A stretch of 64,000 nucleotides of DNA from Streptomyces sp. 840.1 (GCF_003751445.1 NZ_RJUU01000001.1:2237001-2301000), one strand, 5' to 3'. Positions 40,441 through 49,498 are shown, numbered from the stretch's first letter. A program made the numbers and translations. The notes: generated by a model not told the origin, from the letters alone.

Positions 40441-40482
40441 GCTTGAGCAAAGAAGCCGGGGATTTCGGTCTAGGGGGAACGG

Positions 40483-42453
40483 ATGAGGGCTGGCAGCCAC
40501 CGCCGTACTGTGCGGGCGGGGACATTGATCGGCGGGGCGCTGTTCGCCCTGGTGGCGGGCGCCCTGCCGGCCGAGGCGGGGCCCGGGGGGTCGGACGCGG
40601 TCTCCGCCGCCCGCGCGGACGGCGGGAGCGGCGGCCTGGTCATGGTGCTCGACTCGTCCGGCTCCATGGGGGACGACGACGGGACGGGCCGGACCCGGAT
40701 GGAGAGCGCCCGAGCGGCTGTCGGCACGGTCGTGGACGGCCTGCCCGACGGCCACCCGACCGGCCTGCGGGTGTACGGCGCCGACCGGCCGCAGGGCTGC
40801 ACGGACACCAGACTCGTGCGCCCGGTTCAGAAGCTCGACCGGGCCGCGCTGAAGCGGGCGGTCGCGGCCGTACGGCCCAGGGGCGACACCCCCATCGGTC
40901 TGTCGCTCCGCAAGGCGGCACAGGATCTGCCCCGGCCTGCGGACGGTGCCGTCGGCACGCGCACGATCCTGCTGATCTCCGACGGCGAGGACAACTGCGG
41001 TACGCCGCAGCCCTGCGAGGTCGCCGAGGAGCTCGGCAAGGAGGGCGTCGGGCTGCGGATCGACACCGTCGGATTCCAGGTGAAGGGCGCGGCCCGCGAC
41101 CAGCTCGAATGCATCGCACGGTCGGGCAACGGGCGTTACTACGACGCCCCGGACGCCGAGGCGCTGGCCCGCCAGCTCCAGCGCGCCGCGCAGCTCTCCG
41201 CCGGCGCGTACCGCTTCCGGGGCGAGCGGGTGACGGGCGCGGCCGCGGCCGGCCGGGCCCCCGTGCTCGTACCCGGGCAGTATCTGGACACCATCGGGCC
41301 GGGCGAGAAGCGCTACTACGGGGTTGATCTGGACGCGGTGTCCACGGTGGACTTCGCGGCGACCGCGGTGCCGCAGCCGGGCGCTGCCGTCGACACGTTC
41401 GACGCGCTGAGCACCAGGATCGAGCACGACGAGCACGGCTCCTGCGATACGGACACCGAGCGCTTCCTGCAGAAGGAGGGGGCGGCTCCGCTCACCTCGG
41501 CGGTCGTCCGGATCCGCTCCGAGGACGGCACCCGGACCTGCGACCGTGCGGGCAGCTACCGGCTGGTGGTGGAGCGGCAGAGCAAGAGGGGCTCCGACGC
41601 GGCGCGTTGGCCGCTGGAGCTCGTGTACGGGGTCGAGAAGCCGCTGAAGGAGGGCGTGCTGCCCGCCGAGTCGCAGGCGGAGTACGGCAGCGGCGGCAAG
41701 GAGGCCACGCTGCCGGCGGGTGATCCCCGCGACGCGCGGGGCGGCACCGGCTTCAACGATGCCAGGGAGCTCGGCAAGGGCGTGTGGCGCGACCGGATCC
41801 TGCCCTCCCAGACGCTCTGGTACAAGGTTCCGGCCGGCTGGGGCCAGCAGGTGCGCTACGACGTGGAGTTCGCGAACGAGCCCACGGTGGAGCGCGCCTC
41901 CGACACGTACTCCTACGGGGCGACCCAGCTCTACACACCGGCCCGCCATCCGCTCACCGGAGGCGGCGAGTTCACCCCGAGCACGATGTACGACGGGCGG
42001 CCCACGGCGCTTCGGATGGGCGGCGTCCCGGTCTCCTGGACCAACCGCTACGAGAGCCGGAACAATGTGCGGCCGGTTCATGCCAGGGGCGGCTTCTACA
42101 TCTCGGTGACGCTGGGCGCGCGGGCCGCCGAGATCGCGGAGCACCCGCAGATCGGTCTGGTGCTGCGGGTTTCGGTCCTCGGCGCGGAACGTACCGGGCC
42201 GCAGCACGGGGCGCCCGTGCGGGCCGGCTCCGACGGCGGTCTCGACCGGGGCAGCGACCGGGGCGCCGGCAACGACGCGGACAACAGGGACGATTCGACC
42301 GCGTCCGCAGACAGCGGTGGTGCTGGAGGGGCAGGATGGACCGTCATCGCGGCTGCTGCCGGGGCGGCCGTCATGGCTGTGCTGATCGCCGTGTTCGTAT
42401 ATGTACGCAACCGCCGCGGGGCAGCCGCACGGACGACGAGGGGGAGCGCGTGA
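40483..42453 (+). CDS. Secreted, membrane-anchored vWA-domain protein
   Basis: 656 residues. A signal peptide (1-32, cut near AEA) is followed by a von Willebrand A domain (about 48-235) with the MIDAS motif LDSSGSMGDDD (Asp57, Ser59, Ser61) and ISDGEDNCG. The middle and C-terminal part (about 260-560) is a beta-rich domain. Residues 431-456 contain WRDRILPSQTLWYKV, closely like WKDRVEPGQTLFYRV in the next protein. A membrane helix near 620-640 and a basic tail end it. The next gene starts at its stop codon. It probably binds a ligand at the cell surface; the partner is unknown. Confidence 0.82.
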   Translation: MRAGSHRRTVRAGTLIGGALFALVAGALPAEAGPGGSDAVSAARADGGSGGLVMVLDSSGSMGDDDGTGRTRMESARAAVGTVVDGLPDGHPTGLRVYGADRPQGCTDTRLVRPVQKLDRAALKRAVAAVRPRGDTPIGLSLRKAAQDLPRPADGAVGTRTILLISDGEDNCGTPQPCEVAEELGKEGVGLRIDTVGFQVKGAARDQLECIARSGNGRYYDAPDAEALARQLQRAAQLSAGAYRFRGERVTGAAAAGRAPVLVPGQYLDTIGPGEKRYYGVDLDAVSTVDFAATAVPQPGAAVDTFDALSTRIEHDEHGSCDTDTERFLQKEGAAPLTSAVVRIRSEDGTRTCDRAGSYRLVVERQSKRGSDAARWPLELVYGVEKPLKEGVLPAESQAEYGSGGKEATLPAGDPRDARGGTGFNDARELGKGVWRDRILPSQTLWYKVPAGWGQQVRYDVEFANEPTVERASDTYSYGATQLYTPARHPLTGGGEFTPSTMYDGRPTALRMGGVPVSWTNRYESRNNVRPVHARGGFYISVTLGARAAEIAEHPQIGLVLRVSVLGAERTGPQHGAPVRAGSDGGLDRGSDRGAGNDADNRDDSTASADSGGAGGAGWTVIAAAAGAAVMAVLIAVFVYVRNRRGAAARTTRGSA

Positions 42454-43805
42454 TGAGGCAGCGCAGCAGGGGCCGGGCGGTGCTGGCCGCAGCCGCGGCG
42501 ATGTGCGCGGTGGCGGCGCTGCCGGGGCAGGCGTACGGGGCCGGCGAGGCTGCCGCGTACGCCTTCGACCCGCAGGCGAAGACGGTCAGCGGCGCCGACG
42601 TGAGTACCGACGCGACGACGCTCACGACCGGTTCGGTCTACCGGAGTTCGATCAAGTACGGCCAGAAGCTCTACTACCGGCTCGACCTGAAGGCGACGAC
42701 GAACGCGTACGTCTCGGCCGTCGTCGTACCCAAGGGCGGCGGCAAGGTCGCCTACGGGGACGGCATCGCGATCAGCATCAGGGACAAGTCCGACCTGCAG
42801 TGCAGTTCGGAGAACGCCCGCTTCGGGTCTGCGGAGTACCTGCGTCCCATCGCCGCGTACGCCTACCGCAACGTGGACAAGGACAGCAGCAGCTGCCAGG
42901 GCGCCGGTGTGTACAACGTCCTGATCGAGCGCGAGAGCGAGGACACCTCGGGACGCGGCGAGTGGGATCTTGAGATCCGGTACGACTCGGAGCCGGAGCT
43001 CGCCAAGGGCGGGACGACGCCGACCGAGGCGCCGGAGGACTGGCCGTCCGCGTCACCGGAGCCGCCGGCCGCCGTGGCCGACAACCGCAGGCACGGCGGC
43101 AGCAGTTACTACGACGCGACCAGCCTGCAGACCGGGGAGTGGAAGGACAGGGTCGAGCCGGGCCAGACCCTCTTCTACCGGGTCCCGGTGGACTGGGGGC
43201 AGCAGGTCTTCGCCACCGCCGCGCTCGGCAACAGCACCGTCCCGGACGCGGACGAGTACGTCAGCGGGGCGCTCGCGCTGGCCCTGGACAATCCGGCGCA
43301 CGGCCATGTCGGCAACGCCTCCCCCATGGCCTACTCGGGCAAACCGGCCTCGGTGTCCCTGGACCCGGTGCCTCCCGTGGCGTACGAGAACAGGTTCGCC
43401 TCCGACACCGGCGTCAGCGCGATGCGCTTCGCGGGCTGGTACTACCTGTCCGTCACGCTGAGCCCGGAGGTCGCCAAGGCCTACGGCTCCGAGCCGTTTC
43501 CGCTGACCCTCACGGTCAAGGTCGACGGGAAGGCCAAGGGCACGCCGTACCGGGGCGACGCGGGGATCTTCGGCGTCTCACAGGGCGACAAGGACATGGC
43601 GCGCAGCGGCCAGAGCGGCGCCCAGGCCGCCGAGAGCAGGAGCAGCAACATGAAGCTGCTCGGCGCGGCCGGCATCGGTGCGGGCGCCGTGCTGGTGCTC
43701 GGACTGGGCGGGTGGATGCTGCTCGCCCGGCGCGGGCAGGCCGCGGCCGGAAGCGCCGACGGCGGGCAGCAGCATCCTTACGGAGGGCCGCCACAGGCCT
43801 GGTAG
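42453..43805 (+). CDS. Secreted membrane-anchored paralogue of the vWA protein, without vWA
   Basis: 450 residues. A signal peptide (1-30) and a C-terminal helix (about 405-430, AGIGAGAVLVLGLGGWMLLA) enclose an outside part that resembles residues 260-560 of the upstream vWA protein (shared DWGQQV/GWGQQV and FYRV/WYKV blocks). Four cysteines are seen outside. The ATG overlaps the upstream stop by one base; a GTG three bases earlier is equally possible. Translational coupling suggests a two-part surface complex. No known function. Confidence 0.72.
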   Translation: MRQRSRGRAVLAAAAAMCAVAALPGQAYGAGEAAAYAFDPQAKTVSGADVSTDATTLTTGSVYRSSIKYGQKLYYRLDLKATTNAYVSAVVVPKGGGKVAYGDGIAISIRDKSDLQCSSENARFGSAEYLRPIAAYAYRNVDKDSSSCQGAGVYNVLIERESEDTSGRGEWDLEIRYDSEPELAKGGTTPTEAPEDWPSASPEPPAAVADNRRHGGSSYYDATSLQTGEWKDRVEPGQTLFYRVPVDWGQQVFATAALGNSTVPDADEYVSGALALALDNPAHGHVGNASPMAYSGKPASVSLDPVPPVAYENRFASDTGVSAMRFAGWYYLSVTLSPEVAKAYGSEPFPLTLTVKVDGKAKGTPYRGDAGIFGVSQGDKDMARSGQSGAQAAESRSSNMKLLGAAGIGAGAVLVLGLGGWMLLARRGQAAAGSADGGQQHPYGGPPQAW

Positions 43806-43838
43806 CCGCCGCGGCCCGCACCGGGCCGGAGCCGTCGC

Positions 43839-45410
43839 TCAGGCCTGGGTCAGGGCCCAGATCCCGACGGCGAAGCAGATCAGCGCCACCAGCAACACCG
43901 GGACCGCCACCTTCGTGGACGGTCCCGGTCGCTTTTGCGGAGCGGGTGCCGAGGTGTGCGAAGGGGGCATGACCTGCGGCGTCGGCGCCTGGGAGTAGTA
44001 CGGCGAGGCCCCGGCGCCGGGAACTCCCTGCCCGGGAACTCCCGGCCCCGGAACTCCCGGCCCCGGAACGGGAACCTGTGCCGGCTGAGCGGTGTATGGA
44101 CGAGTGAGGGCTTGTTCGTGCCGCACCCCCGCCGTGGGGGCCTGTGCATGGTTCGGTGCGGCGGCGGGGAAGGCGGATGCCGCATGTGCCGGATGCTGCG
44201 GGGCGGGAGCGCCGGCGGGAGCGCCCGGAATGCCGGGCTGCGCTGGGTGGTGAGCGGCCGGAGCGGCCGGCTGAGGCACGTGGGGCGCGGCGTCGGGGTG
44301 CTGCGGGGGCGGCGGGAGGTGGAAGCTGCCCGTCTCCGACATCGAGGCACGGGGCTGCGCGTACGGCTGTTCCGCGGGCTGGTGACCTGGCTGCTGCCCG
44401 GTGCCGTGCGGTGCCTGTCCCTGTGCCTGTGCCTGCGCCTGTTCTTGTTCCTGCCCCAGGCCCTGTTGCGGCCCGTGCGCCTGCGGTTGTCCGGGCGGGG
44501 CTTCCGCGACGCCGGCCTTCGGCTGGGCAGGCACCGGGCCGGTGGGGCCGAAGCCGGCGGGCAGCGGGCCGATCTGGTCGAAGACCTCCACCGGCTCGTC
44601 CTCGGCGCCGGGCTCCGGCAGCATCTCGACGGCGGCCGTCAGTGCCTTCCGGGCGCCCGTGGCGGTACGGAAGCGGGCCTGCGGGTCCGGTTGCAGCAGC
44701 CCCGCGAGCACCTGCCAGAGCGGCTCGGGGATGCCCTGCGGAGCACCGGGCGTGCCGTGCGCGGCGAAGTGCTCGATGAGCGCCTGCGAGTCGGGCTTCT
44801 TCCCCTGGAGCAGGTACAGGGCGACGAGCCCGACCGCGAAGAGGTCTGCGGGGAAGTCCGGTTCCGCGCCCATCATCTGCTCGGGCGCGAAGTAACCCGG
44901 CGTGCCCACCACGTAGTTGGTCTCGGTGAGGCGCGGCTCACCCTTGCGCATGGAGATGCCGAAGTCGGAGAGCCGCAGGTGCGGCCGGCCGGTGCCGGTG
45001 GCCTCCATAAGGATGTTGGCCGGTTTGATGTCCCGGTGAACGACCCCCTCGGCGTGCACCGTCGACAGCCCGGACAGCAGCTGGTCGAGCAGCGTGCAGA
45101 CGAACCGAGGGGGCAGCGGGCCGTAGTCACCGATGACATGGGCCAGCGAACCACCGGTGATGAGGTCCATGGTGAACAGGACCTTGTCGTCGTCCGCGGC
45201 CCAGCTGGCCGGGGCGAGCACATGCGGATGCTCGATCCGCAAGGCCTGTTCGCGGACGAAACGCAACAGCGTGTGTGCGTCGCTCTGCTGGAGAACCTTG
45301 GCTGCCACATAGCGGCGGCGCCGGTGATCCCAGGCACGCCAGACAGCCCCCACCCCACCACGTCCGATCGGATCGATCAGTTCGTACCGACCAGCGAAGA
45401 CCTCACCCAT
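43839..45410 (-). CDS. Serine/threonine protein kinase, PknB-like, with C-terminal anchor
   Basis: 523 residues. An active-looking kinase domain (1-270): glycine loop GRGGVGAVW, Lys38 (VAAKVL), HRDIKPANIL with Asp127, DFG at 149-151, and GTPGYFAPEQ. A long Gln/Pro/Ala-rich linker (about 290-500) leads to one terminal membrane helix (VAVPVLLVALICFAVGIWAL) with almost nothing beyond it, so it has no PASTA-type sensor. It faces the vWA pair 33 bases away. Its substrate may be the HTH protein upstream or the vWA proteins; this is inference. Confidence 0.88.
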   Translation of the reverse strand: MGEVFAGRYELIDPIGRGGVGAVWRAWDHRRRRYVAAKVLQQSDAHTLLRFVREQALRIEHPHVLAPASWAADDDKVLFTMDLITGGSLAHVIGDYGPLPPRFVCTLLDQLLSGLSTVHAEGVVHRDIKPANILMEATGTGRPHLRLSDFGISMRKGEPRLTETNYVVGTPGYFAPEQMMGAEPDFPADLFAVGLVALYLLQGKKPDSQALIEHFAAHGTPGAPQGIPEPLWQVLAGLLQPDPQARFRTATGARKALTAAVEMLPEPGAEDEPVEVFDQIGPLPAGFGPTGPVPAQPKAGVAEAPPGQPQAHGPQQGLGQEQEQAQAQAQGQAPHGTGQQPGHQPAEQPYAQPRASMSETGSFHLPPPPQHPDAAPHVPQPAAPAAHHPAQPGIPGAPAGAPAPQHPAHAASAFPAAAPNHAQAPTAGVRHEQALTRPYTAQPAQVPVPGPGVPGPGVPGQGVPGAGASPYYSQAPTPQVMPPSHTSAPAPQKRPGPSTKVAVPVLLVALICFAVGIWALTQA

Positions 45411-45534
45411 TGCGCTGCGCTCGCTCCCCGTTCCTGCTTTCGGCCGGTGCGTGTGCTGCCCGTGCCCGGATCATGCGGTGCCCGGCTGTTGCCCGGCCGC
45501 CCTACGGGCGACGACGGCAGTTTGAAGACAGGCC

Positions 45535-46083
45535 CTAGCTCTGGTGTCCCTCGTAGTGCGCCACCGCGTCCGCGGTGCGTCCGGCTCCGTACACCTTGAG
45601 GAACTCTGCCAGTTCCGGGTGCGTCGGGGCGAGGGAGTCGGCAGCATCGATGATGTCACCGGCCGCGGCGACGGACCGCAGCAGCGACTGGATCTCGCGG
45701 ACCACTCGGCGCACCGTGGGCGCCCCGCTCGTCGACGACGTCTGGCCGGTGCCGGTGAGCACGGAGCCGCCCTGGGACTTCTTGATCTCTTCCATCCGGT
45801 CGGTGGCCTCCCCCGCACTGACACTGCCGTCCGCGACCTGACTGGCCAGCTCCTGGAGCGCCTGGACGCGCTGCACCACTGCCGGGTTGCCGATCTTCGC
45901 CCGCTGACCGCTCATGAGCTGGGAGAGCATGGGTGCGGACAGCCCGAGCACCGCCGCCAGCCGGGCCTGGTTCAGGCCCAGGTCGTCGATCAGCCGACGG
46001 AAGAGCGCCCCCAGCGGCTCCCCGTACCAACTGCGCTGAAGTTCCCTGGCTCTGGCTGTTGCCTCTTGCTGTGCCGCGTCCAT
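45535..46083 (-). CDS. HTH (XRE-like) DNA-binding protein
   Basis: 182 residues from an ATG with GGGGAG upstream. The helix-turn-helix lies around 35-60 (LNQARLAAVLGLSAPMLSQL, then MSGQRAKIGN). The C-terminal half is helical with a Ser/Thr-rich linker (GTGQTSSTSG) and a final domain of unknown type. It lies upstream of the kinase gene on the same strand with a gap of 124 bases. Streptomyces carry this gene just before tRNA-Ala. Confidence 0.8.
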   Translation of the reverse strand: MDAAQQEATARARELQRSWYGEPLGALFRRLIDDLGLNQARLAAVLGLSAPMLSQLMSGQRAKIGNPAVVQRVQALQELASQVADGSVSAGEATDRMEEIKKSQGGSVLTGTGQTSSTSGAPTVRRVVREIQSLLRSVAAAGDIIDAADSLAPTHPELAEFLKVYGAGRTADAVAHYEGHQS

Positions 46084-46169
46084 AGCGTCTCCCCTTCGCC
46101 GAGCCTTCGCTGCTGCGAACCTCGACGAGCATCTTACGGAGCGTGGTCGTCGACCGGGAGCCCCAATTT

Positions 46170-46200
46170 TTGGAGGATTCGGGGGATCAGCGGGTAGTCT
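46170..46200 (+). promoter_or_regulatory. tRNA-Ala promoter candidate
   Basis: TTGGAG (46170-46175), a 19-base spacer and TAGTCT (46195-46200), 51 bases before the tRNA. The spacer is slightly long. Confidence 0.5.
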
Positions 46201-46251
46201 GGTCTGCGGCGGTGACCACCATGCCGGTGCGTCCGGTGGTGCCCGCTTTCC

Positions 46252-46324
46252 GGGGCCTTAGCTCAGTTGGTAGAGCGCTGCCTTTGCAAGGCAGATGTCA
46301 GGAGTTCGAATCTCCTAGGCTCCA
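46252..46324 (+). tRNA. tRNA-Ala (anticodon TGC)
   Basis: 73 bases. GGGGCCT pairs with AGGCTCC (one G-U), anticodon loop TTTGCAA gives TGC at 46285-46287, and the T-loop is GAGTTCGAATCTC. CCA is not encoded. Confidence 0.97.
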
Positions 46325-46332
46325 CATACACG

Positions 46333-46376
46333 TGACCCCCCTGGCCTGCGGAAACGCGGCCAGGGGGGTCATTTTT
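46333..46376 (+). terminator. Terminator after tRNA-Ala
   Basis: A 14-bp perfect stem (TGACCCCCCTGGCC and complement) with an 11-base loop is followed by TTTTT. Confidence 0.92.
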
Positions 46377-46387
46377 CCATTTCCCGT

Positions 46388-46424
46388 CGGTGGCAGGTTC
46401 GGTGGCAGGTTCGGTGGCAGGTGA
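46388..46424. repeat. 12-bp direct repeat, three copies
   Basis: CGGTGGCAGGTT occurs at 46388-46399 and 46400-46411, with a third copy at 46412-46423 (last base changed). It lies between tRNA-Ala and the DUF5324 gene. Meaning unknown. Confidence 0.8.
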
Positions 46425-46486
46425 GGAGCCGGCCGATGTAGTCGGGCCAGGCCTGGGACGCCTGCGGACGCGCGCAAGGGTCGACG

Positions 46487-46527
46487 CGCGCAAGGGCGGA
46501 CGGAATGGATCCGTCCGCCCTTGCGCG
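46487..46527 (-). terminator. Terminator of the DUF5324 gene
   Basis: An 18-bp perfect stem (CGCGCAAGGGCGGACGGA and complement) with a five-base loop lies 55 bases past the stop. Part of the arm is repeated at 46470-46480. Confidence 0.85.
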
Positions 46528-46581
46528 TTCAGTGCCCGGTCTCCCGTCGCCCGCCCGTTGCCGGTGCTGTTCGGCCGCCGC

Positions 46582-47325
46582 TCAGGGGCGGTCGTCCAGG
46601 TCGGTGCCGTCCACGGCGTCGGGTCCGTCCAGCGGGTCCGGTCCGTTCGCCTCCGCGTCGGCCTGCTTGGCCTGGACGTCGGGGTCCAGGACCGTCGAGC
46701 CGCTTCCGTCGACCGAGGTCAGCGGCGCGCGGTCGTCGACCTCGGTGGGGGCGGGCGGCTCGACCAGCCAGTCGGGGTTGGCCTGCTTGTCCCACCAGCG
46801 CCAGACGGCGTACGCGCCGCCCGCGAGGACGGAGGCCACGGCCAGTCCCTTGAACGCCTTGCCGGCCCTGGCCCGTCGCTCGTGCTTACGGGTCAGCTTC
46901 CTGATCTCCTTCGCCGTGACCTGCCCCCGCAGGGCGGCCAGCGCGGCGGAGCTGCGGGCTGTCGCCTCCTGGGCGACCGGCTGGGCTGCGGCCATCGCGT
47001 TTTCGACGCGGGGCACGGTGTAGTCCGCGGCGCTCCGGGCGGCCTGACGGGTGCGCAGCGCCGCGCGCTGCGCGGCCTCGTCGACCTTGGGGGGCACATG
47101 CGTCAGGGCGAGTTCGATACGTGGTGCGAGGTGCGCGCCGTACTGGACGCGGGCCTGCTGAGCTGCCTTCGAAACCTTCGGCGCGAGCAGCGTACGGGCC
47201 TCGTGCGCGTAGTGAACGGCCTGTTCCCTGGCCGTGTCGGCGTAGGGGGCCGCCACTTCCGCGGCGTGCTGCACGCTGTCCCTCGCCGAGTCGGTTGCGG
47301 CGCGCACGCTGTCGATGCGGGTCAC
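46582..47325 (-). CDS. DUF5324 helical membrane protein
   Basis: 247 residues from a GTG with an excellent AAGGAGGAGG upstream. The first 145 residues are Ala/Arg/Glu/Gln-rich amphipathic helix with irregular repeats (AAEVAAPYADTAREQAVHYA). A membrane helix (AVASVLAGGAYAVWRWW, about 165-185) follows, then an acidic Asp/Pro-rich tail. This matches the Streptomyces DUF5324 family. Function unknown; an envelope-linked role is inferred from neighbours. Confidence 0.75.
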   Translation of the reverse strand: MTRIDSVRAATDSARDSVQHAAEVAAPYADTAREQAVHYAHEARTLLAPKVSKAAQQARVQYGAHLAPRIELALTHVPPKVDEAAQRAALRTRQAARSAADYTVPRVENAMAAAQPVAQEATARSSAALAALRGQVTAKEIRKLTRKHERRARAGKAFKGLAVASVLAGGAYAVWRWWDKQANPDWLVEPPAPTEVDDRAPLTSVDGSGSTVLDPDVQAKQADAEANGPDPLDGPDAVDGTDLDDRP

Positions 47326-47654
47326 GGGATCCTCCTCCTTGGTGGCGGGTTGGTACTCCGCCTATCCACCCAATTCGAGATCATGCCTACCTGGGGCCTG
47401 TGCGGCACGCGGGGCGGGCATCCGGGTTATTCAGGTCATGAGGGACACCCTCGGGCAATGAGGTGCAAGGGGAGCCTGTGGACGACAATGCCACGGTTCG
47501 GCCCGGCACGCGCCGCTTCGTCACGCACTTGGCCGCATTCGTTTCTCCGGGGGCCGTGGCGGGCGACCCCGTGCGGCGTGGCGGGCCGGGCGACGCGGGG
47601 TGTGGTCCGTGCGAGGATCGGTGGACGTCATCGCAGACTCACGGAAGGCAGATC
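47326..47654. other. Divergent intergenic region before ppiA
   Basis: 329 bases separate the DUF5324 and ppiA starts. The ppiA frame is open back to 47463, but that stretch is not conserved-looking and lacks a good start. I see no promoter, hairpin or small gene I could support. Confidence 0.4.
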
Positions 47655-48182
47655 GTGGCCGAGCAGCTTTACGCCACCTTGAAGACCAATCAGGGCGACA
47701 TCGAGGTCCGGCTCCTGCCGAACCACGCTCCCAAGACGGTCAAGAACTTCGTCGAGCTCGCCACCGGTGAGCGCGAGTGGACCCACCCCGCGACCGGGAA
47801 CAAGTCCAAGGACCGGCTGTACGACGGCACCGTCTTCCACCGCGTCATCAGCGGCTTCATGATCCAGGGCGGCGACCCGCTGGGCAACGGCACGGGCGGC
47901 CCGGGGTACGAGTTCGGTGACGAGTTCCACCCCGATCTGGCCTTCACCAAGCCGTACCTGCTGGCCATGGCCAACGCCGGCCCGGGGACCAACGGCTCGC
48001 AGTTCTTCGTGACGGTTTCCCCGACCGCCTGGCTGACCGGCAAGCACACCATCTTCGGTGAGGTGGTGGACCCGGCGAGCCAGAAGGTCGTCGACACCAT
48101 CGCGGCCGCCTCGACCAACACGCGCACCGACCGTCCGCTGCAGGACGTGGTCATCGAGTCGGTCGTCGTGGAGAAGCGCTGA
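47655..48182 (+). CDS. ppiA: Peptidyl-prolyl cis-trans isomerase, cyclophilin type
   Basis: 175 residues from a GTG with GGAAGG six bases upstream. Cytoplasmic cyclophilin. Catalytic region FHRVISGFMIQGGDP, plus LLAMANAGPGTNGSQFFVT and KHTIFGEVV. No signal peptide is visible in the chosen form. Confidence 0.94.
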   Translation: MAEQLYATLKTNQGDIEVRLLPNHAPKTVKNFVELATGEREWTHPATGNKSKDRLYDGTVFHRVISGFMIQGGDPLGNGTGGPGYEFGDEFHPDLAFTKPYLLAMANAGPGTNGSQFFVTVSPTAWLTGKHTIFGEVVDPASQKVVDTIAAASTNTRTDRPLQDVVIESVVVEKR

Positions 48183-48322
48183 CTTCCGAACGTATCCGCC
48201 CGCTCACTCTCCGGTCCGTCCGGGAACCAACCGCCCTGCCCGTCCGTACTTGATGACAGAACGGATGTGCAGGGTGGCTCGGTGCGCCCTGACGCTATGA
48301 CGAGGACCGAGGGGACCGGGAA

Positions 48323-49234
48323 GTGATGGGACCGATGGACCAGCAGCCGCCGGGCGAGCAGAACGCGTCCGCTCCCGTGGACGGTCCGGTCACCTGCTAC
48401 CGCCACCCGGGCCGCGAGACGGCCGTCCGCTGCACCCGCTGCGACCGCCCGATCTGCCCGGACTGCATGGTGAGCGCCTCGGTCGGCTTCCAGTGCCCGG
48501 ACTGCGTGCGGCAGGGATCCGGTACGGGGCACAGCCCGGCCGCAGCCAGGCCGCGCACGATCGCCGGCGGCTCGATCGCGGCGGACCCCCGGCTGATCAC
48601 CAAGATCCTGCTGGGGATCAACCTCGCGGTGTTCGTCGCGGTGCTGGCCAACAGCGCGCTGGTCGACGATCTGGTGCTGCTCGGCCGGGCCAACTTCTAC
48701 TACGGCGGTCCGCCCGAGGGGGTCGCGGAAGGCCAGTGGTACCGGCTGGTCACGTCGATGTTCCTGCACCAGGAGGTGTGGCACATCGCCTTCAACATGC
48801 TGGGGCTGTGGTGGCTCGGCGGCCCGCTCGAGGCGGCGCTCGGCCGCGCCCGGTTCATCGCGCTCTACATGCTGTCGGGGCTGGCGGGCAGTGCCCTGAC
48901 CTACTGGCTCGCCGCGCCGAACCAGCCCTCGCTGGGTGCCTCGGGGGCCATCTTCGGTCTGCTGGGAGCCACCGCGGTGCTCATGCGCCGGCTCAACTAC
49001 AACATGCGCCCGGTCTTCGCGCTCCTCGCGATCAACCTGATCATCACCTTCAACCCCTGGGGCGGGATCGCCTGGCAGGCACATGTCGGCGGGCTGATCG
49101 CGGGCACGCTGATCGCGATCGGCATGGTGCACGCCCCGCGCGAGCGACGGAACCTGGTGCAGTACGGCACCTGCGCCGCGGCCCTCGTCGTGGTGGTCCT
49201 GATCGTGCTCCTCAGGACAGCCTCGCTGACGTAG
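48323..49234 (+). CDS. Rhomboid intramembrane protease with zinc-finger N terminus
   Basis: 303 residues. Residues 25-61 form a B-box-like zinc ribbon with CYRHPGRETAVRCTRCDRP and CPDC twice (Cys25, His28, Cys37, Cys40, Cys45, Cys48, Cys58, Cys61). Seven or so membrane segments follow, with the rhomboid serine in GASGAIFG (about 209), the catalytic His in QAHVGG (about 253) and WHIAFNMLGLWWLG. The GTG start has GAGGGGA seven bases upstream; ATG 48326 or 48335 are alternatives. It cleaves membrane proteins; substrates are unknown. Confidence 0.9.
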   Translation: MMGPMDQQPPGEQNASAPVDGPVTCYRHPGRETAVRCTRCDRPICPDCMVSASVGFQCPDCVRQGSGTGHSPAAARPRTIAGGSIAADPRLITKILLGINLAVFVAVLANSALVDDLVLLGRANFYYGGPPEGVAEGQWYRLVTSMFLHQEVWHIAFNMLGLWWLGGPLEAALGRARFIALYMLSGLAGSALTYWLAAPNQPSLGASGAIFGLLGATAVLMRRLNYNMRPVFALLAINLIITFNPWGGIAWQAHVGGLIAGTLIAIGMVHAPRERRNLVQYGTCAAALVVVVLIVLLRTASLT

Positions 49235-49298
49235 CAGGACAGCCTCGCTGGCGTAGAAAGCGCGCTGTCAGCTCGATACGGACCGTTTGTGATCGAAG

Positions 49299-49498
49299 TT
49301 GTCCACAGCGTGCACGTGATCTTGTGCATTCAGTGGGTACAACTGTGCCCCTTGCCGCTGAACTGGGTTTTTCCAGCAGGGACAAGGGGCGTACCGCCCC
49401 GGCGAGGGGTGGCTGCAGTCACACCGGCGTCAACGGCCAAGGAGTTATCCACAGATCGTCTGACCTTTTCCCCCGCCTGTGGATAACGCTGTGGGTAA
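49299..49498. promoter_or_regulatory. DnaA-box cluster between rhomboid and crgA
   Basis: TTGTCCACA at 49299-49307 (perfect Streptomyces form), TTATCCACA at 49445-49453, TGTGGATAA at 49478-49486 and TGTGGGTAA at 49490-49498. The last three face each other within 54 bases. Clusters of DnaA boxes outside oriC are known in S. coelicolor and affect replication; one described cluster lies on the cosmid H69, which I recall as covering this region. Confidence 0.75.
49347..49390. terminator. Hairpin within the DnaA-box region
   Basis: GCCCCTTG (49347-49354) pairs with CAAGGGGC (49383-49390), with CTGG-GTTTTT-CCAG inside. It may end transcription from either convergent gene. Confidence 0.55.
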
